From CAWGJC01 sp965276665 (lineage in GTDB: Bacteria > Pseudomonadota > Alphaproteobacteria > Acetobacterales > Acetobacteraceae), in the NCBI GenBank assembly GCA_965276665.1, contig OZ255620.1:4898001-4962000 (forward strand): a DNA stretch of 64,000 nt, given 5' to 3'. The notes beneath the pieces are model-generated. The model searched no databases. It was not told where the DNA came from and was given only the letters and a program-made list of their open reading frames with translations. A program made the position numbers and the translations under genes. Positions 52,637 to 61,314 of the stretch are shown here, one piece after another (positions within the stretch are counted from its first letter, which is position 1; each line of letters opens with the position of its first letter).

Positions 52637-53903
52637 ACGCCGTTTCCCGCAGCGACAGGATGACGAAGAAGCTGGCCGCGCCGGCCGCCGCGACCCAGAG
52701 CGTGGGCGCGAGCGGCCAGCCGGTGGCGCCGATCAGCCATTGCGAGACGAAGGGCGAGAACCCGCCGAAGATCGCCACCGCCAGCGAGTAGGAGGAGGAC
52801 ATCCAGGTCGAGCGCCCGCGCGTCGGGAACAGCTCGGCGATCGCCGCCGGGCCGGGGCCCGACACCAGCGCGATCGCCAGCGCGAACACCACCTGGAAGC
52901 CCGCGATCATGCCGAACCCGGCACCCCCCACCATCCAGGCGAGCAAGGGCAGCGGCAGCACGACGAAGGCGGCGCAGGAGATCAGCAGCAGGGGCTTGCG
53001 GCCGACCCGGTCGGAGAGCCGGCCCGTCGCCGGCACCAGGAAGACGAGGGCGAGCAGGCTGATCGTGTTCGACCACAGCGCCTGCGCCGCCGAGAGATGC
53101 GCCTGCACCCGCGTATAGGTCGGCATGTAGGTGAGGAAGGTGTAGTAGCAGACCGTCCAGTGCACGGTGAAGCCGAAGGCGAGCGCCGCCAGCTTCCACG
53201 GATTGCCCGGCGCGTGCTCGCCGCCGCCATGCGCCTCGGCCTCGCGATAGGGCGGGGTTTCCTCGACGCGGCGGCGCAGGAACTGGCCGATCGGGCCGAA
53301 CACCCCGCCGATCAGGAATGGGATGCGCCAGCCCCAGCTCCGCAGCGCCTCGGGCGCCAGCGAGGTCGTCAGCACGGCCGCGACGCCGTTGGCGAGCAGC
53401 CCGCCGAGCGCCACCGACATCTGCTGGAAGCTGCCGTACCAGCCGCGCTTGCCGGGCGGCGACCATTCCACCATGAAGGCGGTGGCGCCCCCCCATTCGC
53501 CGCCGGTCGAGAAGCCCTGCACCAGCCGCGCCGCGATCAGCAGCACCGGCGCCCAGACGCCGGCGGTGGCGTAGCCCGGCAGCAAGCCGATGACGAGCGT
53601 GCTCGCCGCCATCAGCAGGATGGTGAGCACGAGCGCCGATTTTCGTCCGTGCGTGTCGCCGTAGCGGCCGATGATGATGCCGCCGAGCGGGCGGAAGACG
53701 AGGCCGACGCCGAACACCGCGAAGGTGGCGAGCAGCGCGGTGCCGGGATCGGTGGCGGGGAAGAAATTCGCCGCCAGCACTCCGGCGAGGATGCCGTAAA
53801 TGCCGAAATCATACCATTCGAGCACGTTGCCGAGCGTCGCGGCGACCACTGCCTTGCGCGCGTCATGCTCGGTCGGCGCTGCGATCGCGGTCGTGGCACT
53901 CAC
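52620..53903 (-). CDS. MFS transporter, metabolite:H+ symporter (MHS) family
   Basis: A 427-residue, 12-helix transporter. GNVLEWYDFGIYGILAGVLAANFFP at the first helix and the loop GRYGDTHGRKSALVLTI are the MHS/ProP-type signatures, with LVQGFSTGGEWGGATAFMVEW in helix 4. The substrate may be a carboxylate or betaine. GTG 53903, six bases after GGAGGA, is a better start than ATG 53939. Confidence 0.9.
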   Translation of the reverse strand: MSATTAIAAPTEHDARKAVVAATLGNVLEWYDFGIYGILAGVLAANFFPATDPGTALLATFAVFGVGLVFRPLGGIIIGRYGDTHGRKSALVLTILLMAASTLVIGLLPGYATAGVWAPVLLIAARLVQGFSTGGEWGGATAFMVEWSPPGKRGWYGSFQQMSVALGGLLANGVAAVLTTSLAPEALRSWGWRIPFLIGGVFGPIGQFLRRRVEETPPYREAEAHGGGEHAPGNPWKLAALAFGFTVHWTVCYYTFLTYMPTYTRVQAHLSAAQALWSNTISLLALVFLVPATGRLSDRVGRKPLLLISCAAFVVLPLPLLAWMVGGAGFGMIAGFQVVFALAIALVSGPGPAAIAELFPTRGRSTWMSSSYSLAVAIFGGFSPFVSQWLIGATGWPLAPTLWVAAAGAASFFVILSLRETAFSPLA

Positions 53904-53984
53904 CCGTCTTCCTCCGGCCAGGAACGGCCAGCGAAGCATGTCGGCCGGGCCGGGAAAAGCGATTCGGGCGCTATTCCGCCAGGC

Positions 53985-55367
53985 CTATTTCGCTCGGGGC
54001 CGGTAGCCGTCGGTCAGCGCGCCGAGAAAGGCGATGATGTCGGCCTGCTCCTGCGCGGTCATCGCCGGCGCCTCGCCGGGATGGCGGTCGAAAGGCGGAT
54101 CGGTCACGTCGACATTGGCGCGGAAGCGGGCCGGGATGTCGTCATCCTTGTCCACCGTGCCGTCCGGCTTGCGCGGATAGACCTTCTCCGGCGCCACGTC
54201 GCGGAAATCGTAGAAATTCATCACCTGCCGCAGCGTGTGGAAGACGCCGTTGTGGAAGAAGGTGCGGCGCGTCGCGCTGTTGCGGAGCGTGGGCGTGAGG
54301 AACATGCCACAGAACTGCGTCTGGTCGCGCATGTCGTCGCGATACGGGCCGCACAGGCCGAGATCGTGGTAGTTCGGGTCGGCGTTGATCGCGAGCGCCT
54401 GGTTGCGCGGCGGGCTCAGCGCCTCGAACTGGTCATCGGTGAACACCGGCGGCGTGCCGTCGGCGCCCGGCTGGTCGAGATGGCAGCCGCCGCAATTCGC
54501 CTTGTCCTTGTCGTTGAACAGCACGTAGCCGCGCATCTCCGCCGGGGTGAAGCGCGCCTTTCCCTCGAGCCAGGAATCGAACTTGCTGCTGTAGGGGTGA
54601 AAGCGCGGATCCTCGAACTCGAACCGTGCGACGGCGAACATCGCCTCGCCCACCAGCATGCCCGGATTGTCGAGGATGCCGGGACCGAAGAGCTGCACGA
54701 GCCGCTTCGCATAGGGTGCCCGCTTCAGCTTGGCGGCGACGAGATCGGCGCTGCCGGCCGCCATCTCGATCGGGCTCAGCAGCGGGAACAGCGCCTGATC
54801 CTGCAGCGTGTCGCTCCGCCCGTCCCAGAACAGGCCGCCCTGAGGCACGATATTGGCGGCGGAGGCGGCGCTGCCGGCGGTCTTGGTGGCCCGCGGCGCG
54901 CCTTTTGCGGCGGCCACCATGTCCGAGAGCGTCGCGGTCTCGTTCTCCTCGTCATCCGGTCCGACGCTGAAGGCGGGCTGGTGCTCGAGATACATCAGGC
55001 TCGGCACCGCGCGCACGCCGGGATCGGTGAGATGCGGGCCGCCCATCGCGGTGGCGGCGGCGCCGAGCGGGCCGAAATGGTTACCCGGATCGTGGCAGGA
55101 GGCGCAGGAGAGCCGGCCGGAGCCGGAGAGGCTCGGATCGGAGAAAATCTGCCGGCCGATTTCCGCCGCCTCCGAGAGCGGCTGCGCCGGCGGCCGCACG
55201 AGATTGACCGGGTAGGGGTTCAGCCCGCTGGCCAGCTCCGCGCGGATCGCGGCATCGCTCTGCGTCCCGCGCACCGCCGGCCCGACCAGCGTGCCGCGCG
55301 CCGCCACCGCGCCGGACAGCGCGAGGGCGGCGGCCGCGCAGGCGATCGCCCGGGCGGCCGGCCGCAT
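53985..55367 (-). CDS. Diheme cytochrome c peroxidase / MauG-family protein
   Basis: A 460-residue exported protein: signal peptide to about residue 22, heme sites CASCH (88-92) and CGGCH (292-296), and the IVPQGGLFWDGRSDTLQDQALFPLLSPIEM block of the bacterial peroxidase/MauG family. TPTLRNSATRRTFFHNGVFHTLRQVMNFYD is the C-terminal signature. It works in the periplasm on peroxide or oxidises a partner protein. It starts 25 bases after the phosphoesterase gene, so the two form an operon. Confidence 0.92.
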   Translation of the reverse strand: MRPAARAIACAAAALALSGAVAARGTLVGPAVRGTQSDAAIRAELASGLNPYPVNLVRPPAQPLSEAAEIGRQIFSDPSLSGSGRLSCASCHDPGNHFGPLGAAATAMGGPHLTDPGVRAVPSLMYLEHQPAFSVGPDDEENETATLSDMVAAAKGAPRATKTAGSAASAANIVPQGGLFWDGRSDTLQDQALFPLLSPIEMAAGSADLVAAKLKRAPYAKRLVQLFGPGILDNPGMLVGEAMFAVARFEFEDPRFHPYSSKFDSWLEGKARFTPAEMRGYVLFNDKDKANCGGCHLDQPGADGTPPVFTDDQFEALSPPRNQALAINADPNYHDLGLCGPYRDDMRDQTQFCGMFLTPTLRNSATRRTFFHNGVFHTLRQVMNFYDFRDVAPEKVYPRKPDGTVDKDDDIPARFRANVDVTDPPFDRHPGEAPAMTAQEQADIIAFLGALTDGYRPRAK

Positions 55368-55392
55368 CAGCCCTGCGCTCCCGGGAACCGGC

Positions 55393-57111
55393 TCAGCGGG
55401 AGGCGGTCTGCGTCGTCGGCGCCTCCCGCAGCACCGCGCCGGTTTCCGCGTTCAGGAACAGGGCCGGGCGGGCGGCGTGGTGGAAGTCGAACAGCCCCAT
55501 GATCGAGCCCGAGCTCGCATCGAACGAACCGCCGCCGAGCCGCGCGCCGCGCAGCCAGTTATCCTCGATGAAGCGCACCACCGAGGCCTGGGTGATGCGG
55601 GTGTGGTCCACGTAATCGGCGCGGGCAAAGGGCGAGATCACCAGGAAGGGGATGCGCGTGCCCGGGCCGCAGCGGCCGTTCACCGCCTTGCCGTCGACGC
55701 CCGTGGTCGCCGTGCCGGCGCCGCATTTGCCGGCGCCGTTCAACTGATCCGCCTGCCCGTCGAAGGAGGCGCGGTCCGGCTTCGCATAGGCATGGTCGTA
55801 CCAGCCATCCGAATCATCCCAGGTGACGATGACGGCGGTGTCCTTCCAGTCCGGCCGGGTCTCCAGGAAATTGATCATCGCGACGGTCCCGGCCTGCTCG
55901 TCGAGCGGGTCGGAATACCCCGCATGCCCGTCCTGATAGGCGGGAAGCTTGATAAAGGAGACGGCGGGGAAATTGCCGGCTTTCACCGCGTCGGTGAAAT
56001 CGCGCAGGTCGTATTCGTGGTTGGCGGGTTCCGGCGTCTTGCCGTCGGCCTCGACGCTGTGGCCGATCGCCGCAATGCTGCTCGGCCGGGCATGCGTCGG
56101 GTTGGCGGTGGAGGCGTAGTACTGGAACCAGTTATGGTGGGCGATGTAGTCGGCGATTGTCTGGCCGACGACATGCGAGACGGTGCTGCGCTTGCAGCCG
56201 GTCGAGCCGTTCGCATTGGTGGCGGAGAGGTCGAACCCGCCCATGAAGCCGCCCCAGGTAATGCCTGCGCCGTTGAGCAGGTCGCCGATGTTGCGGCCCG
56301 ACATCATCGCCTGGTCGCCCGGAATGGAGCAGGCATCATAGCCGGGATCGACGTCGTTGATCATCGACCAGCCGCCTTGGCCGTCTCCGATGTAATAGGA
56401 GACGGCGCCGAGGGTGGAGGGCTTCTTGGTGGTCTTGACGATGGTCATGCCGTTGGTCTGGCCGGCCACCACTTCGAGCGCGCCCGGCGTCGATGGGCCG
56501 TACGTATCGGTATAGGCGTTGTCGCTCATGGCGAAATTCTGCGCGTAGCGCCAATCGGCGGTGACGGTGTTGCCGTCGAAATAGCCCATCACCTGGCCTT
56601 TGGTCGCAAACGCGCCGGCGCCCCCGGGCGAGCCCTTGCCGGTGTATTTCGGAAACAGGTCGGCGCGGCCGTCATTATAGGCCTGCTGCTCGGCGGTATA
56701 GGCGTGGTTCTGATCCGCGGTATTGGCCTGCGAGCGGTCGAGGCGGAACGGGCTGGCGGCATCCGCGCCGTTCGCCGGTCCGGAATTCGGGTTGCGCGTC
56801 AGCAGTCCGGCATTCTCCAGATTATTCACCTCCGGCGTGCGCGGACCGGCGGCGAAAGCCGGTTCTCCCGGCGGATTGGCGGCCTTCGGGTAGGTGGCGA
56901 AGTAGTGATCGAACGAGACGTTCTCGTTGAAGATCACCACGAGATGCTTGATCGGCGTCGCGGTCCTGGCCCCCTCCTGCGCGCCATGTCCCTGCTCGCT
57001 ATGCCCCTCCGGGGGCGCGACAGCGCCGGCGGCGAAAGCCGGGGATTGCAGGGAGGCGGCAAGCAGGCCGGCAAGCGGCAGCAAGCGGAGATCTCGGCGC
57101 ATCGGGTTCAT
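55393..57111 (-). CDS. Secreted phosphoesterase, AcpA acid phosphatase / phospholipase C family
   Basis: A 572-residue exported protein (signal MNPMRRDLRLLPLAGLLAASLQSPAFA). The alkaline-phosphatase-superfamily start IKHLVVIFNENVSFDHYFATYP carries the Glu/Asn metal ligands. Later VIVTWDDSDGWYDHAY and PFLVISPFARADYVDHTRITQASVVRFIEDNW supply further ligands. The family includes AcpA acid phosphatase and non-hemolytic phospholipase C, so it may free phosphate outside the cytoplasm. It leads an operon with the diheme peroxidase. Confidence 0.9.
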   Translation of the reverse strand: MNPMRRDLRLLPLAGLLAASLQSPAFAAGAVAPPEGHSEQGHGAQEGARTATPIKHLVVIFNENVSFDHYFATYPKAANPPGEPAFAAGPRTPEVNNLENAGLLTRNPNSGPANGADAASPFRLDRSQANTADQNHAYTAEQQAYNDGRADLFPKYTGKGSPGGAGAFATKGQVMGYFDGNTVTADWRYAQNFAMSDNAYTDTYGPSTPGALEVVAGQTNGMTIVKTTKKPSTLGAVSYYIGDGQGGWSMINDVDPGYDACSIPGDQAMMSGRNIGDLLNGAGITWGGFMGGFDLSATNANGSTGCKRSTVSHVVGQTIADYIAHHNWFQYYASTANPTHARPSSIAAIGHSVEADGKTPEPANHEYDLRDFTDAVKAGNFPAVSFIKLPAYQDGHAGYSDPLDEQAGTVAMINFLETRPDWKDTAVIVTWDDSDGWYDHAYAKPDRASFDGQADQLNGAGKCGAGTATTGVDGKAVNGRCGPGTRIPFLVISPFARADYVDHTRITQASVVRFIEDNWLRGARLGGGSFDASSGSIMGLFDFHHAARPALFLNAETGAVLREAPTTQTASR

Positions 57112-57275
57112 GTCTCTGATTGGGATTGCAGCGGGTTCTTTTCTCTATGGCAAAACCGCCGGATGGGCGATGAAGCAATTATGACAAGCCCCGAAAAAGC
57201 AGCGCGCGTGGTCCCGGCGGGAGATTGACGACGAATTAACGGTCGGTAACGATCCGGCAATACGTCGGAGAGATC

Positions 57276-57464
57276 ATGGCCCGTCCGAGGACCCGAGACC
57301 GCATGCGCGTGGCGTCGTTCGTGTTGGAGCGGCTCCTACGTCCAGATGAGTTCGGCGACGCGGCGCGGGACCGCGCCTATCTCGAGCTGCGCCGGCTGGA
57401 ATTCAGCGACCTCGAGGCGCGCGACGCGGTGATGCGGCGCGTGCGCCTCCTGCAGGAGGCTTGA
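57276..57464 (+). CDS. Small basic protein, paralogue of the one at 43996
   Basis: A 62-residue basic protein, ATG 57276 behind GGAGAGATC. It begins MARPRTRDRMRVASFVLERLL and then has ARDRAYLELRRLEFSDLEAR, matching the 43996 protein. It is predicted to be helical. Function unknown; the good ribosome site and the paralogue argue that it is real. Confidence 0.6.
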   Translation: MARPRTRDRMRVASFVLERLLRPDEFGDAARDRAYLELRRLEFSDLEARDAVMRRVRLLQEA

Positions 57465-57599
57465 GGCGGCCAGGAGGAGCGAGGCGGGCGCAAGCCTCGA
57501 TGCCAGCGCGCTGAGGCAGCGATACTTTACGGTGCTGATCCGGGTGGGCGCCCGGGTCAGCCACGATCGGGGCCAGCCGGGCCCGCTTCCGACCCGGGT

Positions 57600-58157
57600 T
57601 CAGGGGCCGGTATAGGCCTCGGGAAACCGGCGCTTCACCACCGGGCCGTCGGTCGCATAGGCGGTGCAGGTATTCAGCACCGCGATGCCGGCGGGCGGCC
57701 CGTCCGCGCCGGACTCGCGCCGCCGCCGCGCGAGCAGCGGCTGGACCGTCTGGAGCGACACCGTCGCCATTTGCTGCAGCAATTCCCGCAAATGTGTGCA
57801 GCCATGCGTGCCGCCCACCCGCTCGGCGGCGGCGCGCAGGAAGCCGCGGCCGATCCTGAGCCCGGCGAGGCGGGAGAAATTCACCGCCCCCTGAGGGCAG
57901 ATCGAATACGGCGCGAACTGCGTCTCCGCCTCGCAGGCGACGATCAGCATCGTCTCGTCGACCGTCATCCGCATGAGCATCCCGTGCAGCCGCTCGCCCG
58001 GGCGGATCGCCCGCTCATCGACGCTGAATTCATGGGTCTTGGTATCGGCGAGCGTCGCCTCGATATCGAACAGACCATCCGTCCGCTCATAGCCCTGGAG
58101 CGTGATCTCGCGCCGGTGAATCGGCTGACGGCCAGGGAAAGGCGGGGAAAGCGGCAT
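57600..58157 (-). CDS. DUF2889-family protein
   Basis: A 185-residue protein. The start PLSPPFPGRQPIHRREITLQGYERTDGLFDIEATLADTK and the HGCTHLRELL and VLNTCTAYATDGPVVKRRFP blocks are those of DUF2889. ATG 58157 gives the family length; the longer frame from 58295 is not used. The biochemical role is unknown to me. It is divergent from nrdA. Confidence 0.85.
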   Translation of the reverse strand: MPLSPPFPGRQPIHRREITLQGYERTDGLFDIEATLADTKTHEFSVDERAIRPGERLHGMLMRMTVDETMLIVACEAETQFAPYSICPQGAVNFSRLAGLRIGRGFLRAAAERVGGTHGCTHLRELLQQMATVSLQTVQPLLARRRRESGADGPPAGIAVLNTCTAYATDGPVVKRRFPEAYTGP

Positions 58158-58344
58158 GGCAATTTCGCTGCGTTGCAGCACCCCACATAGGCGGTCGGGC
58201 CGTCCCATGCCAGCGCGGCATGCCAGCGTGACATCGATGCCGCGCTCGGCCGGGAAACCGCAGGGACTTAGGGTGGCCGGCTGCCGGATCGGCAAACTAG
58301 CCCCCTATCGAATCGCCAGATTGTGCCTACCCTGGCGAAGGATT

Positions 58345-58361
58345 AACCACATATAGTGGTT
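58345..58361. promoter_or_regulatory. NrdR-box-like palindrome upstream of nrdA
   Basis: AACCAC-ATATA-GTGGTT is a perfect inverted repeat with 6-base arms, 38 bases before the nrdA ATG. Its CAC-ATATA-GTG core resembles the NrdR box that controls ribonucleotide reductase genes. NrdR usually needs two boxes; I see only one clear copy. Confidence 0.5.
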
Positions 58362-58398
58362 GGACCGGCTGAGCGGGCGATTTTTGAGGGGGCTTGCG

Positions 58399-60267
58399 AT
58401 GGGTGGCGACACGATTGGCCAGGTGCAGATGTTTGATGCCCCGGTGCAGATGCAGGGCCGGTTCCAGGTCAGGATAGATCGTTCGCGGGACGCGCTGATC
58501 ACCGATTTCGGCCGCGCGACGCTCGACGACCGCTACCTCCTGCCGGGCGAGAGCTACCAGGACCTGTTCGCCCGGGTGGCGAGCTATTACGGCGACGACC
58601 TGGCCCATGCGCAACGCCTGTACGACTATATCAGCCGGCATTGGATGATGCCGGCCACCCCGGTGCTGTCCAATGGCGGCACCAAGCGGGGCCTGCCGGT
58701 CTCCTGCTTCCTCAACGAGGCGACCGACAGTCTCGAAGGCATTGTCGGCCTGTGGAACGAGAATGTCTGGCTCGCCTCCAAGGGGGGCGGCATCGGCAGC
58801 TATTGGGGCAATCTCCGCTCGATCGGTGAGAAGGTCGGGCAGAACGGTAAGACCTCCGGCGTCATTCCCTTCATCCGGGTGATGGACAGCCTGACGCTCG
58901 CGATCTCCCAGGGCTCGCTCCGCCGCGGCTCGGCCGCCGTCTATCTCCCGGTCACGCATCCCGAGATCGAGGAGTTCATCGAGATGCGGAAGCCCTCGGG
59001 CGGCGATCCGAACCGCAAGGCGCTCAACCTGCATCACGGCATCCTGATCCCCGACGCCTTCATGCGCGCGGTGGAGGCGGACGAGCCCTGGGCGCTGCTC
59101 TCGCCCAAGGACAAGAGCGTGGTGCGCAGCATCTCCGCCCGCACCCTCTGGATCCGCATCCTCACCGCGCGGATCGAGACCGGCGAGCCCTACCTGATCT
59201 TCTCCGACCATGTGAGCCGCGGCCAGCCGACGCACCACAAGCTCGCCGGCCTGACGGTCAAGACCTCCAACCTGTGCAGCGAGATCACGCTGCCCACCGG
59301 CATTGACCAGTACGGCAAGCAGCGCACCGCGGTCTGCTGCCTCTCCTCGCTCAACCTCGAATCCTGGTTCGAGTGGAAGGACCATCCACTCTTCATCGAG
59401 GATGTGATGCGCTTCCTCGACAACGTGCTGCAGGATTTCATCGACCGCGCCCCGGAGGAGATGGAGCGCGCGCGCTACTCGGCGATGCGCGAGCGCTCGG
59501 TCGGGCTCGGCGTGATGGGCTTCCACTCCTTCCTGCAAAGCCAGAACGTGCCCCTGGAGAGCGCCATCGCGAAGGTGTGGAACATGCGGATGTTCAAGCA
59601 TATCCGCACTCAGGCCGACACCGCCTCGCGCGTGCTCGCAGAGGAGCGCGGACCGTGCCCGGATGCCGAGGATTACGGCGTGATGGAGCGGTTCTCGCAC
59701 AAGATGGCGATTGCGCCGACCGCCTCGATCTCGATCATCGCCGGCAATTCCTCGCCCGGCATCGAGCCGATCGCCGCCAACGTGTTCTTGCAGAAGACGC
59801 TCTCCGGCAGTTTCTCGGTGCGCAACCGCCATCTCCTGCAGTTGCTCGCCGCCAAGGGGCAGGATAATGACGAGGTGTGGTCCTCGATCACGCTCAGCAA
59901 AGGCAGCGTGCAGCATCTCGACTTCCTGACCGAGCACGAGAAGGCGGTATACAAGACCGCGTTCGAGCTCGATCAGCGCTGGATCGTCGAGCATGCCGCG
60001 GACCGCGCGCCGTTCATCTGCCAGAGCCAGTCGATCAACGTGTTCCTGCCGGCCGACGTGCACAAGCGCGACCTGCACCAGATCCATCTGATGGCGTGGA
60101 AGCGCGGGGTGAAATCCCTCTATTACTGCCGCTCGCTCTCGCTGCAGCGCGCCGACACGGTGAGCGACAAGCTGGCGATGTCGGACGTCATGGTGCCGAG
60201 CCCCGAACCCGCCGTGCCGGTCGCCGCCACTCCGATCGATTACGAGGAATGCCTCGCCTGTCAGTAG
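58399..60267 (+). CDS. nrdA: Ribonucleoside-diphosphate reductase, alpha subunit
   Basis: A 622-residue class I reductase large subunit. LSNGGTKRGLPVSCFLNEATDS has the first active-site cysteine, and NLCSEITLPTGIDQYGKQRTAVCCLSSLNLE carries the radical cysteine and the second redox cysteine. The C-terminal CLACQ pair shuttles electrons. An N-terminal ATP-cone is absent, as in short alphaproteobacterial NrdA proteins. ATG 58399 follows GAGGGGG. nrdB is not downstream; the next genes are on the other strand, so the beta subunit must be elsewhere. Confidence 0.93.
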   Translation: MGGDTIGQVQMFDAPVQMQGRFQVRIDRSRDALITDFGRATLDDRYLLPGESYQDLFARVASYYGDDLAHAQRLYDYISRHWMMPATPVLSNGGTKRGLPVSCFLNEATDSLEGIVGLWNENVWLASKGGGIGSYWGNLRSIGEKVGQNGKTSGVIPFIRVMDSLTLAISQGSLRRGSAAVYLPVTHPEIEEFIEMRKPSGGDPNRKALNLHHGILIPDAFMRAVEADEPWALLSPKDKSVVRSISARTLWIRILTARIETGEPYLIFSDHVSRGQPTHHKLAGLTVKTSNLCSEITLPTGIDQYGKQRTAVCCLSSLNLESWFEWKDHPLFIEDVMRFLDNVLQDFIDRAPEEMERARYSAMRERSVGLGVMGFHSFLQSQNVPLESAIAKVWNMRMFKHIRTQADTASRVLAEERGPCPDAEDYGVMERFSHKMAIAPTASISIIAGNSSPGIEPIAANVFLQKTLSGSFSVRNRHLLQLLAAKGQDNDEVWSSITLSKGSVQHLDFLTEHEKAVYKTAFELDQRWIVEHAADRAPFICQSQSINVFLPADVHKRDLHQIHLMAWKRGVKSLYYCRSLSLQRADTVSDKLAMSDVMVPSPEPAVPVAATPIDYEECLACQ

Positions 60268-60294
60268 GCCTGCCCGGTCCCGGGCCGCATCCGA

Positions 60295-60789
60295 TCACCA
60301 GTAGGTGCTGCCCGGGACACCCTTGAACGGCCCGGCGACGTGGGACGTGATCCAGCCGCCATAGAACCTGCCAGGCTGCGGGGTGACCGGCTCGTCATCG
60401 ACAAAGCAGGCCTCGAAGGCGGCGGCGTAGAAGGCGATGTGGTCGCGCAGGATCGTGAAACCCGGCGTCGGGGCGGGATAGGTCCAGGCGACGTCGCGCA
60501 GAACTTCGCCGTCCAGGACCACGTCGAAATAGCCCGCCGCCCCCTTCCACTCGCAGAAAGACCGGCGGCGCGACGGGCGCAGCAGCGCCATCACCACATC
60601 GACGGGCGGAACGTAGTAGCTGGGCGGGTGGCTCGTCTCCAGCGTGCGGATGCAGCACCGGCTCTCCGCGATGGTGACGCCGCGATGCACGACGCGGACG
60701 TGGCGCGCGCTTGGCTCAGCGACGGCGGGGCGGGGATAGGACCAGACGCTCTCCTGACCCGGAGCAGGCCGGTCGGGAACGGGATTCAC
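60295..60789 (-). CDS. DUF427-family protein
   Basis: A 164-residue protein of the DUF427 family: RHVRVVHRGVTIAESRCCIRTLETSHPPSYYVPPVDV, FCEWKGAAGYFDVVLDG, then VAWTYPAPTPGFTILRDHIAFYA. GTG 60789 is the start, overlapping the end of the DCC gene by four bases. The compact beta-fold has no firmly known activity. The pairing with a thiol-redox DCC protein may hint at a joint stress role. Confidence 0.88.
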   Translation of the reverse strand: MNPVPDRPAPGQESVWSYPRPAVAEPSARHVRVVHRGVTIAESRCCIRTLETSHPPSYYVPPVDVVMALLRPSRRRSFCEWKGAAGYFDVVLDGEVLRDVAWTYPAPTPGFTILRDHIAFYAAAFEACFVDDEPVTPQPGRFYGGWITSHVAGPFKGVPGSTYW

Positions 60790-61157
60790 GTCGCGGCCCG
60801 CTGCGCGTCGAGATGCCGAGCGGCGCTCTGCAACCACGGGCGGACGCGCAGGAACACGCGATAGAGGCGTTCGAGCGCCGCCAGGACCAGGGGATTGCGG
60901 GCGGCGAGGCCGAGCGGGCGCAGCCGGGGAATGGCGCGCCACATGGCCGCGAAGGCGGCGGCGCCGGAGAGCAGCCTTCCATCCTCCGCGGCATGAAAGC
61001 GCGCGAGAAGCTCGCCGCGGTCGAACGGGCAGGCGACGTCCTCGCCCGCCACGTCGACGAAGGTGATCGCCTGCGCAGTATCGAGACGCCGCATCAGCGC
61101 GATCTCGCGCCGGCAGAGGGGGCAGGCGCCGTCGTACCAGACCAGAAGTTCCGACAT
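60786..61157 (-). CDS. DCC-family (DUF393) thiol-disulfide oxidoreductase-like protein
   Basis: A 123-residue protein with the family motif near its start: WYDGACPLCRREIALMRR (DGxCPxC). The C-P-L-C pair resembles a thioredoxin-type redox centre. A GLAARNPLVLAALERLYRVF helix follows. No signal peptide. It overlaps the DUF427 gene. Confidence 0.87.
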   Translation of the reverse strand: MSELLVWYDGACPLCRREIALMRRLDTAQAITFVDVAGEDVACPFDRGELLARFHAAEDGRLLSGAAAFAAMWRAIPRLRPLGLAARNPLVLAALERLYRVFLRVRPWLQSAARHLDAQRAAT

Positions 61158-61314
61158 GATCGGGAGATGGGCTTGGGCGAGCGGATGTCAGGTGGGGCTG
61201 GCCCCAATTCCCGACCGGCGGTGCGATCCTGCGCCGCATGACGGGTCTGGCGACCGTACCGGATGTCCGCCACAATCGCCGATCTCATCCAAGGTCAGGG
61301 CAGGAAATTTCGCC

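Noticed and set aside
52179..55502. A plus-strand open frame of 1107 codons across ccrM, the MFS gene and the diheme peroxidase gene
   Set aside because: It runs antisense or out of frame to three well-supported genes, is Arg/Ala/Gly-rich and low in complexity, and has no recognisable domain. Long antisense frames are common at this GC content.
55291..57228. A plus-strand frame of 645 codons opposite the phosphoesterase gene
   Set aside because: Antisense to a clear exported enzyme with a signal peptide; the composition is that of a shadow frame.
58327..60087. A minus-strand frame of 586 codons opposite nrdA
   Set aside because: It is the mirror of nrdA codon bias, with no family features and no ribosome site.
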